This document shows, piece after piece, positions 1 through 6,645 of a stretch of DNA of 8,551 nucleotides (positions within the stretch are counted from its first letter, which is position 1; every line of letters starts with the position of its first letter). A program made the translations under genes and the position numbers. The DNA is from Planctomycetota bacterium. GTDB lineage: Bacteria; Planctomycetota; Phycisphaerae; UBA1845. The notes below the pieces were generated by a model. It searched no databases. It had not been told where the DNA came from and saw only the letters and a list, made by a program, of their open reading frames with translations. The DNA lies in the NCBI GenBank assembly GCA_022567365.1, contig JADFHG010000133.1:1-8551 (forward strand). Direction: 5' to 3'.

Positions 1-302
1 AAGCACGACCATCTCCCCGGGTGGCTGGTCCTATGGCGAGGGTGGATGAAACTCCAGAGTATGGTGGACGGAGCGGCCGCCATGGGAGTCACAAAATGTG
101 GGTAAACTTAAGGCTTCAGCCTTGGGGGACCGGCAAGCCGGCTGGTCGGCGAATCGGCGGACCATTCGTGTCCCCCACCTCTGAAGAGGTGGGCCACCCA
201 TTGGGACTACCCATCGAATCATCGGTGACAAAGCACTAGGCTGGTAACCGCCATTCGCCGGAGGTTTCAAGGACTCCGAATCGTTCGCCCGCAAGCGTTG
301 GG
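1..302 (+). ncRNA. candidate structured RNA or 5' leader, unassigned
   Basis: No convincing protein gene lies here, and the sequence shows a dense series of complementary segments. Visible helices: 51-55 with 85-89, enclosing 61-67 with 77-83 (one G-U pair, 9-nt loop); 110-114 with 119-123 closed by a UUCA loop; 124-130 with 170-176, enclosing a small CCGG hairpin at 130-141 and a 5-bp hairpin 150-154/164-168, which gives a three-way junction; 174-181 with 186-193 closed by UGAA; and a long-range pairing 19-25 with 193-199. A purine- and A-rich stretch at 91-110, unlike the neighbouring coding DNA, separates two helix groups. Some helices exclude each other. I compared it from memory with RNase P RNA, tmRNA, SRP RNA, 5S rRNA, T-box and the common riboswitches, and none fits, although GGTAAACT at 101-108 is shared with RNase P RNA. 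It may begin left of the window. Strand is assumed from the downstream gene. Confidence 0.35.
148..278 (+). promoter_or_regulatory. possible alternative-pairing switch next to a GGAGG hairpin
   Basis: Bases 148-154 plus 156-160 are complementary to 248-259, giving a 12-bp helix with one bulged C at 155. This pairing excludes the local hairpin 150-154/164-168. The downstream arm abuts a second hairpin, 259-263 with 274-278, which holds the only GGAGG (260-264) upstream of the HEAT-repeat gene. Two mutually exclusive folds beside a Shine-Dalgarno-like sequence is the arrangement seen in cis-acting RNA switches. However, the GGAGG lies about 40 nt before the GTG start at 303, too far for direct ribosome binding, and GC-rich DNA forms such pairings by chance. 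Confidence 0.2.
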
Positions 303-2246
303 GTGGCAAATGTCGATGATATTGCAGTCATGGCGGAGCAACCCCTACCGGCCGTATTCTCGCTGATCGACGGCGTGCGAAACGTCGCGCTTGATGCAGC
401 CCTCGTGGAGGCACTTCCCACCCTCGAACCCGACCATCAGGCCCGCGCGCTGCGCGTCCTTGCCGATCGTGAGCACCCCCCGAGTCTCGCGACGATCTTC
501 GGGCGGTTCCGCGAATACGACGAAGGTCTCCGGATGATGATCGTGAGCCATGTCGGTCGCCTTTCCGCGGGCGTGCGTCTGGCTGCTCAATCCACCTCCG
601 CGGCCCAGCGGGTCGGCGCGCTTCAGGTCATCGTCGAGAGCGAGTGCAGCCGCCTGTTCTACCTCTTGCCGCAGGCGCTACGTTCGACCTGCGCGAAGAC
701 ACGTGAGAGCGCGGCGAACGGGTTGTACCTGCTGACGGGCAGATTGATGCACGCTAACGTCGCGGCGATGTCGGAGCAGTCCCCGGCGCCGTTGGCCGAG
801 CGGCGCGCGTATCTCGCCGAGGCCCTCAGCGACGCCGTATTGTTCTGGGAGGCTCACTTGAAACCGAAGGTGCTGCTGGCCGCGCTTTGGATGGTCGAGT
901 GGGTCGAGCCCGCGATACGCGAGAAGCTCGCGGAACGCACCAGCAATCTGGGCCGTGCCATCGGAAAGGTCTTGGAGGGCACGTCCGATCCCGCCCTTGC
1001 CGGTCTCGCGCTGCGCGCGTTGGCGATCGAGCCGTTGCGCGCCGCGGCCGTTCGGGCCATCGGTCATGCGCCAAACCGCAAGTTCCTCCGAGCGCTCGGA
1101 GCGGAGAGCTGGCTCCTCGCGGATACCGCGATTCGACACGCGTGCTTGCGGATACGTCGATTGAAATGGCTCGAGGACTGCATCGAGGAGATACCGACGT
1201 TCGCACACCGTGAAGCGGTCGGGTTGATCCGGTTGGTACAGGCCACGGGCGAGTCGCGGGAGCGCCGAATCGAGTTCCTTCGTTCGATCACAGGCTTTGG
1301 TGACGACGCGCTCGAGGAGGCCGCCGTCTGGCAACTCGTCGCCGACACAAGCGAAGTGGCCACTTGCGCCTTGGCGATGATGGTGAATCGAACCGGGGGC
1401 GCAGCGCGCCGGATCGCGTCTCGTGAGATGCGCCGCCGGCGACCGGAAATCGCAATCGACACAGGCGACGAAACGCGGTCGGCGGAGGGGGAGACGATTG
1501 AGTCACCCGCGACTTGGGACCGAGTCTGGACTCGGTTCGACGTACTCAGCGACGACGAGCGGGTCGCGGCGAAGTCCGCCCTTTTGCACTCCCACGGAAC
1601 CGACGTTCCACGGCGCCTAAGGGCGAAAATCGCCAGCGGGAACCCGGACGACCGGGCGCGGGCGCTGAGAATCGTACGCGAATTGGGCCTGACGCAGGAG
1701 TTTTCCGAACAGACGTTTCACTTGGCACGTGACGCGGACGACGTTGTCCGCGCGACCGCGGTCGCGATGCTCGCGGAGCTGCCGGGGGTGACGACGCGGC
1801 GTATTCTCCGGGAGGCCGTGAACGACCGCGACGCCCGCGTGCAGGCGAACGCGATCGAATCGCTCGATACGCTCGAGATCGCCCAGCGCGGCGAATGGAT
1901 CCAACCGAAGCTCGACGCGGACAATGGTCGGGTGCGCGCGAACGCGATCAAGAGCCTGCTCGGGCTCGAGGTCCGTTCGGCGGGCGAGGCGTTGCTGGCC
2001 ATGTTGGAAAGTGGATCGGCCGCTCATCGGCAAAGCGCGCTTTGGGTCGTTGAGCATCTTCGCCTCCGAGCGGTGGTTCATCGTCTCACCGAGATGAGCC
2101 GGCAGGATCCGGACAATCGGGTCCGCCGGCGCGCGCAGCGTACCTTGCAGGCACTCGGAGGCGGGGCGTTGGGGGCTGAGGTGGGCGGCGCGCCACCCCG
2201 CCCGGCCGGTAGTGTATCCGCCCTCAGCCCAGGGGAGTCCACATGA
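303..2246 (+). CDS. HEAT-repeat protein
   Basis: A 647-residue protein, probably cytoplasmic, with no signal peptide or membrane segment. It is helical and rich in Arg, Ala and Glu throughout. The C-terminal third carries at least five HEAT-type units whose conserved Asp/Arg-Val/Ala motifs start near residues 477, 508, 540, 571 and 602. The 31-residue period is that of HEAT repeats. The N-terminal 450 residues look like more degenerate helical repeats. Residues 620-647 are a Gly/Pro/Ser-rich, probably disordered tail. HEAT solenoids are protein-binding scaffolds, and no enzymatic motif is visible. The frame is open only back to the TAG at 237-239, and GTG at 303 is the first start codon in it; ATG at 330 is the alternative. 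Neither has a good ribosome binding site. The gene ends in an ATGA overlap with the next, so the two products are probably made together and may interact. The partner and process cannot be told from this sequence. Confidence 0.8.
   Translation: MANVDDIAVMAEQPLPAVFSLIDGVRNVALDAALVEALPTLEPDHQARALRVLADREHPPSLATIFGRFREYDEGLRMMIVSHVGRLSAGVRLAAQSTSAAQRVGALQVIVESECSRLFYLLPQALRSTCAKTRESAANGLYLLTGRLMHANVAAMSEQSPAPLAERRAYLAEALSDAVLFWEAHLKPKVLLAALWMVEWVEPAIREKLAERTSNLGRAIGKVLEGTSDPALAGLALRALAIEPLRAAAVRAIGHAPNRKFLRALGAESWLLADTAIRHACLRIRRLKWLEDCIEEIPTFAHREAVGLIRLVQATGESRERRIEFLRSITGFGDDALEEAAVWQLVADTSEVATCALAMMVNRTGGAARRIASREMRRRRPEIAIDTGDETRSAEGETIESPATWDRVWTRFDVLSDDERVAAKSALLHSHGTDVPRRLRAKIASGNPDDRARALRIVRELGLTQEFSEQTFHLARDADDVVRATAVAMLAELPGVTTRRILREAVNDRDARVQANAIESLDTLEIAQRGEWIQPKLDADNGRVRANAIKSLLGLEVRSAGEALLAMLESGSAAHRQSALWVVEHLRLRAVVHRLTEMSRQDPDNRVRRRAQRTLQALGGGALGAEVGGAPPRPAGSVSALSPGEST
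2231..2237 (+). promoter_or_regulatory. ribosome binding site of the 157-residue membrane protein
   Basis: AGGGGAG ends 5 nt before the ATG at 2243 and lies inside the last codons of the HEAT-repeat gene. It supports ATG 2243 as the start and the coupling of the two genes. Confidence 0.6.
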
Positions 2247-2716
2247 CCTTCCTAATGCAGCAGAATCTGCGCGACTTCTATCACCAGTTCAGTCGTGGTT
2301 TCCGGGGCGACGGATCGATTGTCGGCGGCGTTTGGGCGTTTGTCGCGATTGGAGCCGTCGTGTTCTTCGCGTATTGGGCCACCAAACGCCAAAGCCGCCG
2401 CGCGGCGACGACCATCGTAAATGATCCTCGCGGCCTTTTTCACAAACTCCTCGCGGGTCTGCCCTTGTCCCCGACTCAGCGAAGGATGCTCCGGACGGTG
2501 GCCGTCGGTCTTCGCCTCGACAACCCGGCCGTGATCCTCTTCAGTCCGAAACTCTATCGTGAGCACACCGCGCGCTGGCGTCAGGGCGACGCAGCGACCG
2601 GATCCCCGAGCCACGATCGCGGCGCGGACGCGATCATCGAGGACACCGCGCGTGTCTTGTTCCCCGAACCCGGCAGCCGGCAAGTCCCCAGTCGACGTAA
2701 GACGGTCCGACGATAA
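2243..2716 (+). CDS. small single-pass membrane protein, PilZ-protein N-terminal-like
   Basis: A 157-residue protein. Residues 1-25 are a short polar N-terminus, 26-46 form one strongly hydrophobic membrane segment, and Lys/Arg-rich residues 48-53 follow, so the C-terminal part should be cytoplasmic. Residues 61-112 form a compact helical region with the pattern L-x-L-S-P-x-Q-R-x-x-L and then L-x-N-P-A-x-x-L-x-S-P. From memory this resembles the stretch after the membrane helix in some PilZ (c-di-GMP receptor) proteins of spirochaetes and other flagellated bacteria. The resemblance has not been tested by search. No PilZ domain (RxxxR and D/NxSxxG motifs) follows; residues 113-157 are basic, low-complexity and probably disordered. 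The start is fixed by the ATGA overlap and the AGGGGAG site. Its partner is most likely the HEAT-repeat protein encoded upstream. The gene is real with good confidence; the family assignment is weak. Confidence 0.7.
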   Translation: MTFLMQQNLRDFYHQFSRGFRGDGSIVGGVWAFVAIGAVVFFAYWATKRQSRRAATTIVNDPRGLFHKLLAGLPLSPTQRRMLRTVAVGLRLDNPAVILFSPKLYREHTARWRQGDAATGSPSHDRGADAIIEDTARVLFPEPGSRQVPSRRKTVRR

Positions 2717-2730
2717 TTGGACGGCGGAAG

Positions 2731-2742
2731 CGGGCATGCCCG
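2731..2742. repeat. 12-bp perfect palindrome between convergent genes
   Basis: CGGGCATGCCCG is self-complementary over its full 12 bp and lies in the 41-bp gap between two convergent stop codons. There is no T-tract on either side, so an intrinsic terminator is not supported. A protein-binding site or chance are equally possible. Confidence 0.25.
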
Positions 2743-2757
2743 AAATCACTCGGCGTG

Positions 2758-3615
2758 CTACGGCATGCGTATGTCCACATACGCGGGCGCATGGTTGACG
2801 CCATCGACTCCCGGGTTGCTCATCGTGAACACCTGCCCCGTGACCAACGTGGGCGGCGCGACGAGAAACACGTTCGTGCGGCCGGCACCACCGTCTGGCA
2901 GCTCGGTCTCGGTCGGAATGCGAAACCGCTGCAGAAGCGTTTGCATCTCGTGACTTCCCCGAGGATTGTCCGCGTTGGGCCTTCGATCATCGGTCCCGAA
3001 CGCCAGGCTGCCCACGATGATCGTCACGTCCGCGGCTCGGGCGTTGGCCCACTGCAACACTGATTCCGTGGCCCGCAGGCGCTGTGCGGGCGGCTGGTCA
3101 TCCGGGTCCGAGACAATGAGCCTCAAGACGCGCCCGCGGGAGGTCACAACGGTAACCGCCAGACATTGAGACGGACCCTCCGTCGGGACCAGCGTGCGCG
3201 TCGTTACGGGAAGTCGCGGTTCGGCCAAGACGGCGAGGAATCCCGACGCGTCGACGGAATCGGCAACGGTGATTACGCCCCAGTCCGCCCCGAGGACCGC
3301 GGCGATTCGCCCGGCCTGATCGCGCTGCGTGAGGCCCCAAAGAGCGATCAGGCTCGCGCTTGACCGGGCCAATACACGCCCCGCATCCTTGATTGTGGCC
3401 GACGTGATTTCGCCGGAGCCCAGCCCGGCGATACCGCTCAAGTCCCACGACGCGACGCGCAGGACGCCCTCGTCGAACGGACCGCTCGGACCGGTTGCAC
3501 GGTCGCTTCTACCGTAGAGCAAGACGATACCCGCCGCGACGAGGCCTAAGGACGCAAGAATCGGTCCCATCGGGATCCGTTTTCGCGAAATATAGTCGGA
3601 TCCTGAGCGTGTCAT
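2758..3615 (-). CDS. membrane-anchored EEP-fold-like protein, probable pseudoenzyme
   Basis: A 285-residue protein if translation starts at ATG 3615; ATG 3570 and ATG 3741 are alternatives, and none has a strong ribosome binding site. Residues 17-34 are a hydrophobic segment, most likely a membrane anchor with the rest outside. From residue 51 the order of strands follows the endonuclease/exonuclease/phosphatase superfamily: VLRVASWDL (family: x-x-x-W-N-x), SLIALWGL at 88-95 (family: DVIALQE), VTIIVGSL at 197-204 (family: GDFN), TNVFLV at 247-252 (family: IDYIF) and VNHAP at 273-277 (family: SDHxP). Of the expected metal-binding and catalytic residues only the final His (H275) remains. Asn is D58, Glu is W93/G94, Asp-x-Asn is S203-x-A205, and the two Asp positions are N248 and N274. 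If the fold is right, the protein should not cleave phosphodiesters and may bind a ligand instead. The reading frame is intact, so this is not a decayed gene. It converges on the HEAT-repeat pair. Confidence 0.55.
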   Translation of the reverse strand: MTRSGSDYISRKRIPMGPILASLGLVAAGIVLLYGRSDRATGPSGPFDEGVLRVASWDLSGIAGLGSGEITSATIKDAGRVLARSSASLIALWGLTQRDQAGRIAAVLGADWGVITVADSVDASGFLAVLAEPRLPVTTRTLVPTEGPSQCLAVTVVTSRGRVLRLIVSDPDDQPPAQRLRATESVLQWANARAADVTIIVGSLAFGTDDRRPNADNPRGSHEMQTLLQRFRIPTETELPDGGAGRTNVFLVAPPTLVTGQVFTMSNPGVDGVNHAPAYVDIRMP

Positions 3616-3850
3616 GCCAACGACTCGGGGTTTCGCGCGGACCGGCTGATTGCACGCCCGACCGCATCCGCTTGTCACACCCGATCGAAGACTCAGGCGC
3701 ACGGTGGAGATTCGCCAGTGGTGACCCGATCGAGGTCGCAATCAGCGAAATACGGAGATCATCATATTCCAAGACGCCTCCGGTCGCCAAACCCGTCAAC
3801 GACTACGGTGGTCAACCCGGACCCCATCGAGCCACGGCCCATGGCCGGCT

Positions 3851-3879
3851 TTGCCGGTGTTGCATGCGCTGAGTATGAT
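3851..3879 (+). promoter_or_regulatory. sigma70-type promoter candidate for the aat operon
   Basis: TTGCCG at 3851-3856 and TATGAT at 3874-3879 are separated by exactly 17 bp. The boxes match the consensus at 4 of 6 and 5 of 6 positions, which stands out in such GC-rich DNA. The predicted start near 3886 would give a leader of about 210 nt before aat. There is no experimental support. Confidence 0.35.
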
Positions 3880-3888
3880 GAGCGCGTG

Positions 3889-3961
3889 TGGTCGCCGGGG
3901 GAGGCCCTCGGGCAGCGCACGCGGGGGCGGTTTCTCGGAAAGCCGCCTCGCTCGGCGACCA
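3889..3961 (+). ncRNA. possible folded leader of the aat transcript
   Basis: TGGTCGCCG at 3889-3897 is perfectly complementary to CGGCGACCA at 3953-3961. Inside it, 3926-3933 pairs with 3939-3947 (one bulged G at 3942) around a 5-nt loop. The fold would begin a few bases after the predicted transcription start. No known riboswitch or attenuator matches, and no terminator T-tract follows. A chance origin is quite possible. Confidence 0.2.
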
Positions 3962-4082
3962 ATGAACGGGCGAAAGGCTCACGATGGATGGGATATTTCG
4001 GGGCAACCGTCGCACGGAGGATGGGCTGCACGGTCATTCGCTACCTTGCCGGGGTCGTTTCGCCCCCGATTTTCGCGCGACC

Positions 4083-4088
4083 AAGGGA
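4083..4088 (+). promoter_or_regulatory. ribosome binding site deciding the aat start
   Basis: AAGGGA ends 5 nt before ATG 4094 but directly abuts ATG 4088. This favours the second of two in-frame ATGs, two codons apart, as the start of aat. Confidence 0.5.
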
Positions 4089-4093
4089 TGTCG

Positions 4094-4729
4094 ATGCGGC
4101 TCGATTTGACACCGGACGGTCTACTTACCGCGTACGCCAACGGCGCCTTCCCCATGGCCGACGACGACGGGCGGATTCAATGGCTATCCCCCGACCCGCG
4201 CGGGATCATCGAGCTTGATCGCCTGCGGGTATCGCGTTCGCTGCGATCCCTGGTGCGGCGCAAGGTCTTCGACGTTACCGTCGACCGCTGTTTTGACGAA
4301 GTGATTCGGACGTGCGGCGATCGGAACGAGGGAACGTGGATCTCGGACGCGATCGTCGAGGCGTACACCCGATTGCACAAGCTCGGTTTTGCGCACAGCG
4401 TCGAGACCTGGCACGAAGGCATCCTCGCGGGCGGGCTGTACGGGGTGGCCATCGGCGGGGCGTTCTTTGGCGAGTCCATGTTTCACCGTGTGAGCAATGC
4501 CTCGAAGGTCGCGCTGGTCAAGCTGGTCGAACGAATGAGGGATCGAGGCTTCGTCTTGCTCGACGTCCAGTTCACGACTGAGCATCTCTTCCGACTCGGA
4601 ATGGAGGAGATTCCCGCTGCGGAATACCTCGAGCGACTCAGACGTGCAATCAGGCTGCCTTGCACGTTCGTCGAGGGAAACGAGCAGCATCCACCGTTTC
4701 GCATTCAATGGGAAAGCAACCCGACGTGA
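4094..4729 (+). CDS. aat: leucyl/phenylalanyl-tRNA--protein transferase
   Basis: The enzyme transfers Leu or Phe (also Met) from aminoacyl-tRNA to proteins with N-terminal Arg or Lys, making them N-degron substrates of ClpS/ClpAP; it acts in the cytoplasm. The 211-residue length is normal for the family (E. coli about 234). Family signatures are all present: GAFPM near the N-terminus, W30 with SPDPR at 32-36, TWIS from 81, AHSVETW at 100-106, GGLYG, GESMF at 126-130, NASK, and D157-V-Q159 followed by H-L-x-x-L-G and E-I-P. E127, D157 and Q159 correspond to the catalytic-site residues described for E. coli (E156, D186, Q188), so the enzyme should be active. The frame extends upstream to 3851, but the extra residues are unlike the family. 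The gene heads a three-gene operon and its 3' end overlaps the next gene by 22 bp. Confidence 0.95.
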   Translation: MRLDLTPDGLLTAYANGAFPMADDDGRIQWLSPDPRGIIELDRLRVSRSLRSLVRRKVFDVTVDRCFDEVIRTCGDRNEGTWISDAIVEAYTRLHKLGFAHSVETWHEGILAGGLYGVAIGGAFFGESMFHRVSNASKVALVKLVERMRDRGFVLLDVQFTTEHLFRLGMEEIPAAEYLERLRRAIRLPCTFVEGNEQHPPFRIQWESNPT

Positions 4730-6645
4730 CCGATCGGACCGCGCCAACCGTGGGCAACGAGATGTTTCTCGTCAACATGCGCGCGCTTTGGCGCGTCGAC
4801 CCCGACCTCGCCATGCGCGTGGACGCCGTCGAAGACGACGAACGCCTGCCGATCGAGCCGACCCGGTCCGGCGCGATGACGCTCCGCATGAAGGCCCCCG
4901 GCGGACAGTCGCTGTATCTTCACAGCCGCCATGACCCGGATGCGGAGGCAAAAAAGCTGGCGTCGGCCGTGTCGATCGACGAGGGCTTTTGCTTCGTCGT
5001 GATGGGATTGGGGCTGGGGTTTCACGTGCGCGCGCTATTCGATCGGTTGCGCGGGGACGCGTTCATCATCTGCACCGAGCCGTCGATCGGGTTGATCGCA
5101 ACCGCCCTGACGTGCGTCGACCTATCGGAGTCGATTCGTTCGGGGCGCCTCGTCATCCTGACCGATGGCGACAAGTCGCGACTCCACGCCCGGCTGCAAC
5201 GCCACAACGCCGTCATGATGCTGGGCGCGCAATTCGTCCGCCATGCCCCGTCCATGCGGATCGCGGAGGACGCGCACCACGCGATCGGGCGGGCCATTAC
5301 CGAATATGTGACGTACATGCGCATGTCTCTCATGACGCTCGTGGGGAATTCGAAGATCACGTGCAAGAATATCGCCATGAATCTGGTGAACTACGTTTCG
5401 ACCCCGCCCATCGACTTGCTCAAAGAGCGGTTTCTCGCGAATCCGTGCGTGGTCGTATCGGCTGGTCCCTCGCTTGCGCGTAACATTGACCTGCTCAGGG
5501 AGTTGAAGGGGCGGGCGGTTCTATGCGCCGTGCAGACCGCGCTCAAACCGCTGATGCAGCACGGTATCGAGCCCGACTTCGTCACGAGCCTGGACTTTCA
5601 CGAGATATCCAAGCGGTTCTTCGAGGATGCGGGCGATCTGCGCGGCGTCCATCTGGTGGCCGAGCCTAAGGCGACGTGGCACGTGCTGGACGAATATCAG
5701 GGGCCGGTGTCGGTGCTCGGGAGCGGATTCGCGCGATTGCTGATCGGCGACGAGTTGGGCGAACGTGCGTCGCTCAAGGCCGGCGCGACCGTCGCGCACC
5801 TCGCGTTCTACCTGGCGGTGTACATGGGCTGTGATCCGATCATTTTCGTCGGGCAGGATCTCGCGTTCACGGGGCACGTTTTCTACGTCCCCGGCGTCGA
5901 GATTCACAAGTCCTGGCGAAGCGAGATCAACCGATTCAACACGATGGAAATGAAGGAATGGGAGCGGATCGTGCGGAACCGCCCGATCCTGAGGCGGTGC
6001 GAGGACGTCTTCGGGCGGACGATCTACACGGATGAGCTGCTGTTTACCTACCTGGAGCAGTTCGAAAAGGACATTTCGGAAGTGCCGGCCAATGTCATCG
6101 ACGCGACCGAGGGCGGCGCGCGCATCCGCGGCACCACCGTCATGCCGCTTCGCGACGCCATCGACCGCTATTGCGGTGAACCCATCGCGCCCGAGAGATT
6201 CGCCTATCTGCAGGGGATGAAACGGCGCGATCCGAGCCGTATGTCCGCGGCGGCGGCAGAGCTGTCGAAACGCCTCGGCGAAATCGAGGAGATGTCCGCG
6301 CTGTGCGAGGAAATGCTCACCTTGCTCGAGGAGCTGGCGGAGCTGACCCACGATCCCAAGCGCTTCAATCAGCGGCTCCATCGCATCGACGAACTTCGGA
6401 CCGGCGTGCAACAAATGAACCGTGCGTACGGGATTATCAACCACCACAGCCAACTGGCGGAGTTTCGACGTTTTTCCGCCGACCGGCGTCTCGACGCGGC
6501 GGACGTGGACGAGCCGGATCGGGCGAGGCGGCAGATCGCTCGCGACGTCGAATTCGTACGAGGCATCCGCGACGGTGCGCGAGAGATGACCGACCTGCTG
6601 AAGGACGCCCGGGTGCGGCTCGAAGAAGGAGGCGCGGCCGAATGA
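4708..6645 (+). CDS. Maf-like (DUF115/MptE-like) motility-associated glycosyltransferase
   Basis: A 645-residue cytoplasmic protein of the motility-associated-factor family. Characterised members attach nonulosonic acids such as pseudaminic or legionaminic acid to flagellin Ser/Thr. The N-terminal domain has a Rossmann-like GLGLGFH at 100-106 and E124 in CTEPS. The central MptE-like (DUF115) domain, about 225-400, has the hallmark AGPSL at 252-256, TALKPL, GIEPDF with D290, SLDFH with D296, and GQDLAFTG at 382-389. After GQDLAFTG the common Maf wording (T-H-A-x-G type) is replaced by HVFYVPG. Residues about 512-545 and 605-640 are charged, Leu-rich helices, probably coiled coil. Start: ATG 4708 lacks a ribosome binding site; GTG 4726 overlaps the aat stop as GTGA and could be the true start; ATG 4762 (MFLVNM) is a third choice. 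The next gene overlaps by ATGA. No flagellin or sugar-biosynthesis gene lies in the window, so the acceptor is inferred. Confidence 0.85.
   Translation: MGKQPDVTDRTAPTVGNEMFLVNMRALWRVDPDLAMRVDAVEDDERLPIEPTRSGAMTLRMKAPGGQSLYLHSRHDPDAEAKKLASAVSIDEGFCFVVMGLGLGFHVRALFDRLRGDAFIICTEPSIGLIATALTCVDLSESIRSGRLVILTDGDKSRLHARLQRHNAVMMLGAQFVRHAPSMRIAEDAHHAIGRAITEYVTYMRMSLMTLVGNSKITCKNIAMNLVNYVSTPPIDLLKERFLANPCVVVSAGPSLARNIDLLRELKGRAVLCAVQTALKPLMQHGIEPDFVTSLDFHEISKRFFEDAGDLRGVHLVAEPKATWHVLDEYQGPVSVLGSGFARLLIGDELGERASLKAGATVAHLAFYLAVYMGCDPIIFVGQDLAFTGHVFYVPGVEIHKSWRSEINRFNTMEMKEWERIVRNRPILRRCEDVFGRTIYTDELLFTYLEQFEKDISEVPANVIDATEGGARIRGTTVMPLRDAIDRYCGEPIAPERFAYLQGMKRRDPSRMSAAAAELSKRLGEIEEMSALCEEMLTLLEELAELTHDPKRFNQRLHRIDELRTGVQQMNRAYGIINHHSQLAEFRRFSADRRLDAADVDEPDRARRQIARDVEFVRGIRDGAREMTDLLKDARVRLEEGGAAE
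6626..6632 (+). promoter_or_regulatory. ribosome binding site of the nucleotidyltransferase-SPASM gene
   Basis: AAGGAGG, a near-perfect Shine-Dalgarno sequence, lies 9 nt before ATG 6642 and inside the 3' end of the Maf-like gene. It fixes the start against the longer open frame that begins at 6303. Confidence 0.75.

Larger units (their letters stand above)
3616..4093. other. divergent intergenic region of about 480 bp
   Basis: Frames are open across parts of it in both directions, including N-terminal extensions of both flanking genes, but their translations are Arg/Pro/Gly-rich and show no domain. Visible structure: two overlapping hairpins at 3835-3857, a promoter-like pair of boxes at 3851-3879, and a 9-bp inverted repeat at 3889-3897/3953-3961 enclosing a smaller hairpin at 3926-3947. 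I see no clear promoter for the leftward gene. Confidence 0.5.

Noticed and set aside
85..125. RNase P RNA fragment suggested by GGTAAACT at 101-108
   Set aside because: The other universal RNase P elements (GGAAAGTCCGG, ACAGAA, GGAGCAAG) are absent on both sides.
21..239. 72-residue open frame at the left edge
   Set aside because: Composition is Gly/Pro/Arg-rich without any domain, its ATG at 33 has no ribosome binding site, and the same bases are better explained by RNA helices.
236..260. T-box antiterminator suggested by GGTAACCGCC
   Set aside because: The TGGNACCGCG core is not matched, and the downstream gene is not an aminoacyl-tRNA synthetase or amino acid gene.
2767..2784. 8-bp inverted repeat GCGTATGT/ACATACGC as terminator of the leftward gene
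   Set aside because: It lies inside the last codons of the coding sequence and no T-tract follows on either strand.
3616..3741. 42-residue extension of the EEP-like protein to ATG 3741
   Set aside because: It would put a basic, Cys-containing stretch before the membrane anchor and has no ribosome binding site; it is kept only as an alternative start.
3851..4093. N-terminal extension of Aat to the upstream frame start
   Set aside because: The extra residues are low-complexity and not part of the Aat family, and AAGGGA fits ATG 4094.
5521..6453. 310-residue minus-strand open frame opposite the Maf-like gene
   Set aside because: It lies antiparallel to a clearly conserved gene, and its translation is His/Arg-rich without a domain, as expected for a shadow in GC-rich DNA.
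6303..6641. Upstream extension of the SPASM-fusion frame
   Set aside because: It overlaps the Maf-like gene by more than 300 bp and is Arg-rich noise; AAGGAGG and the ATGA overlap fix the start at 6642.
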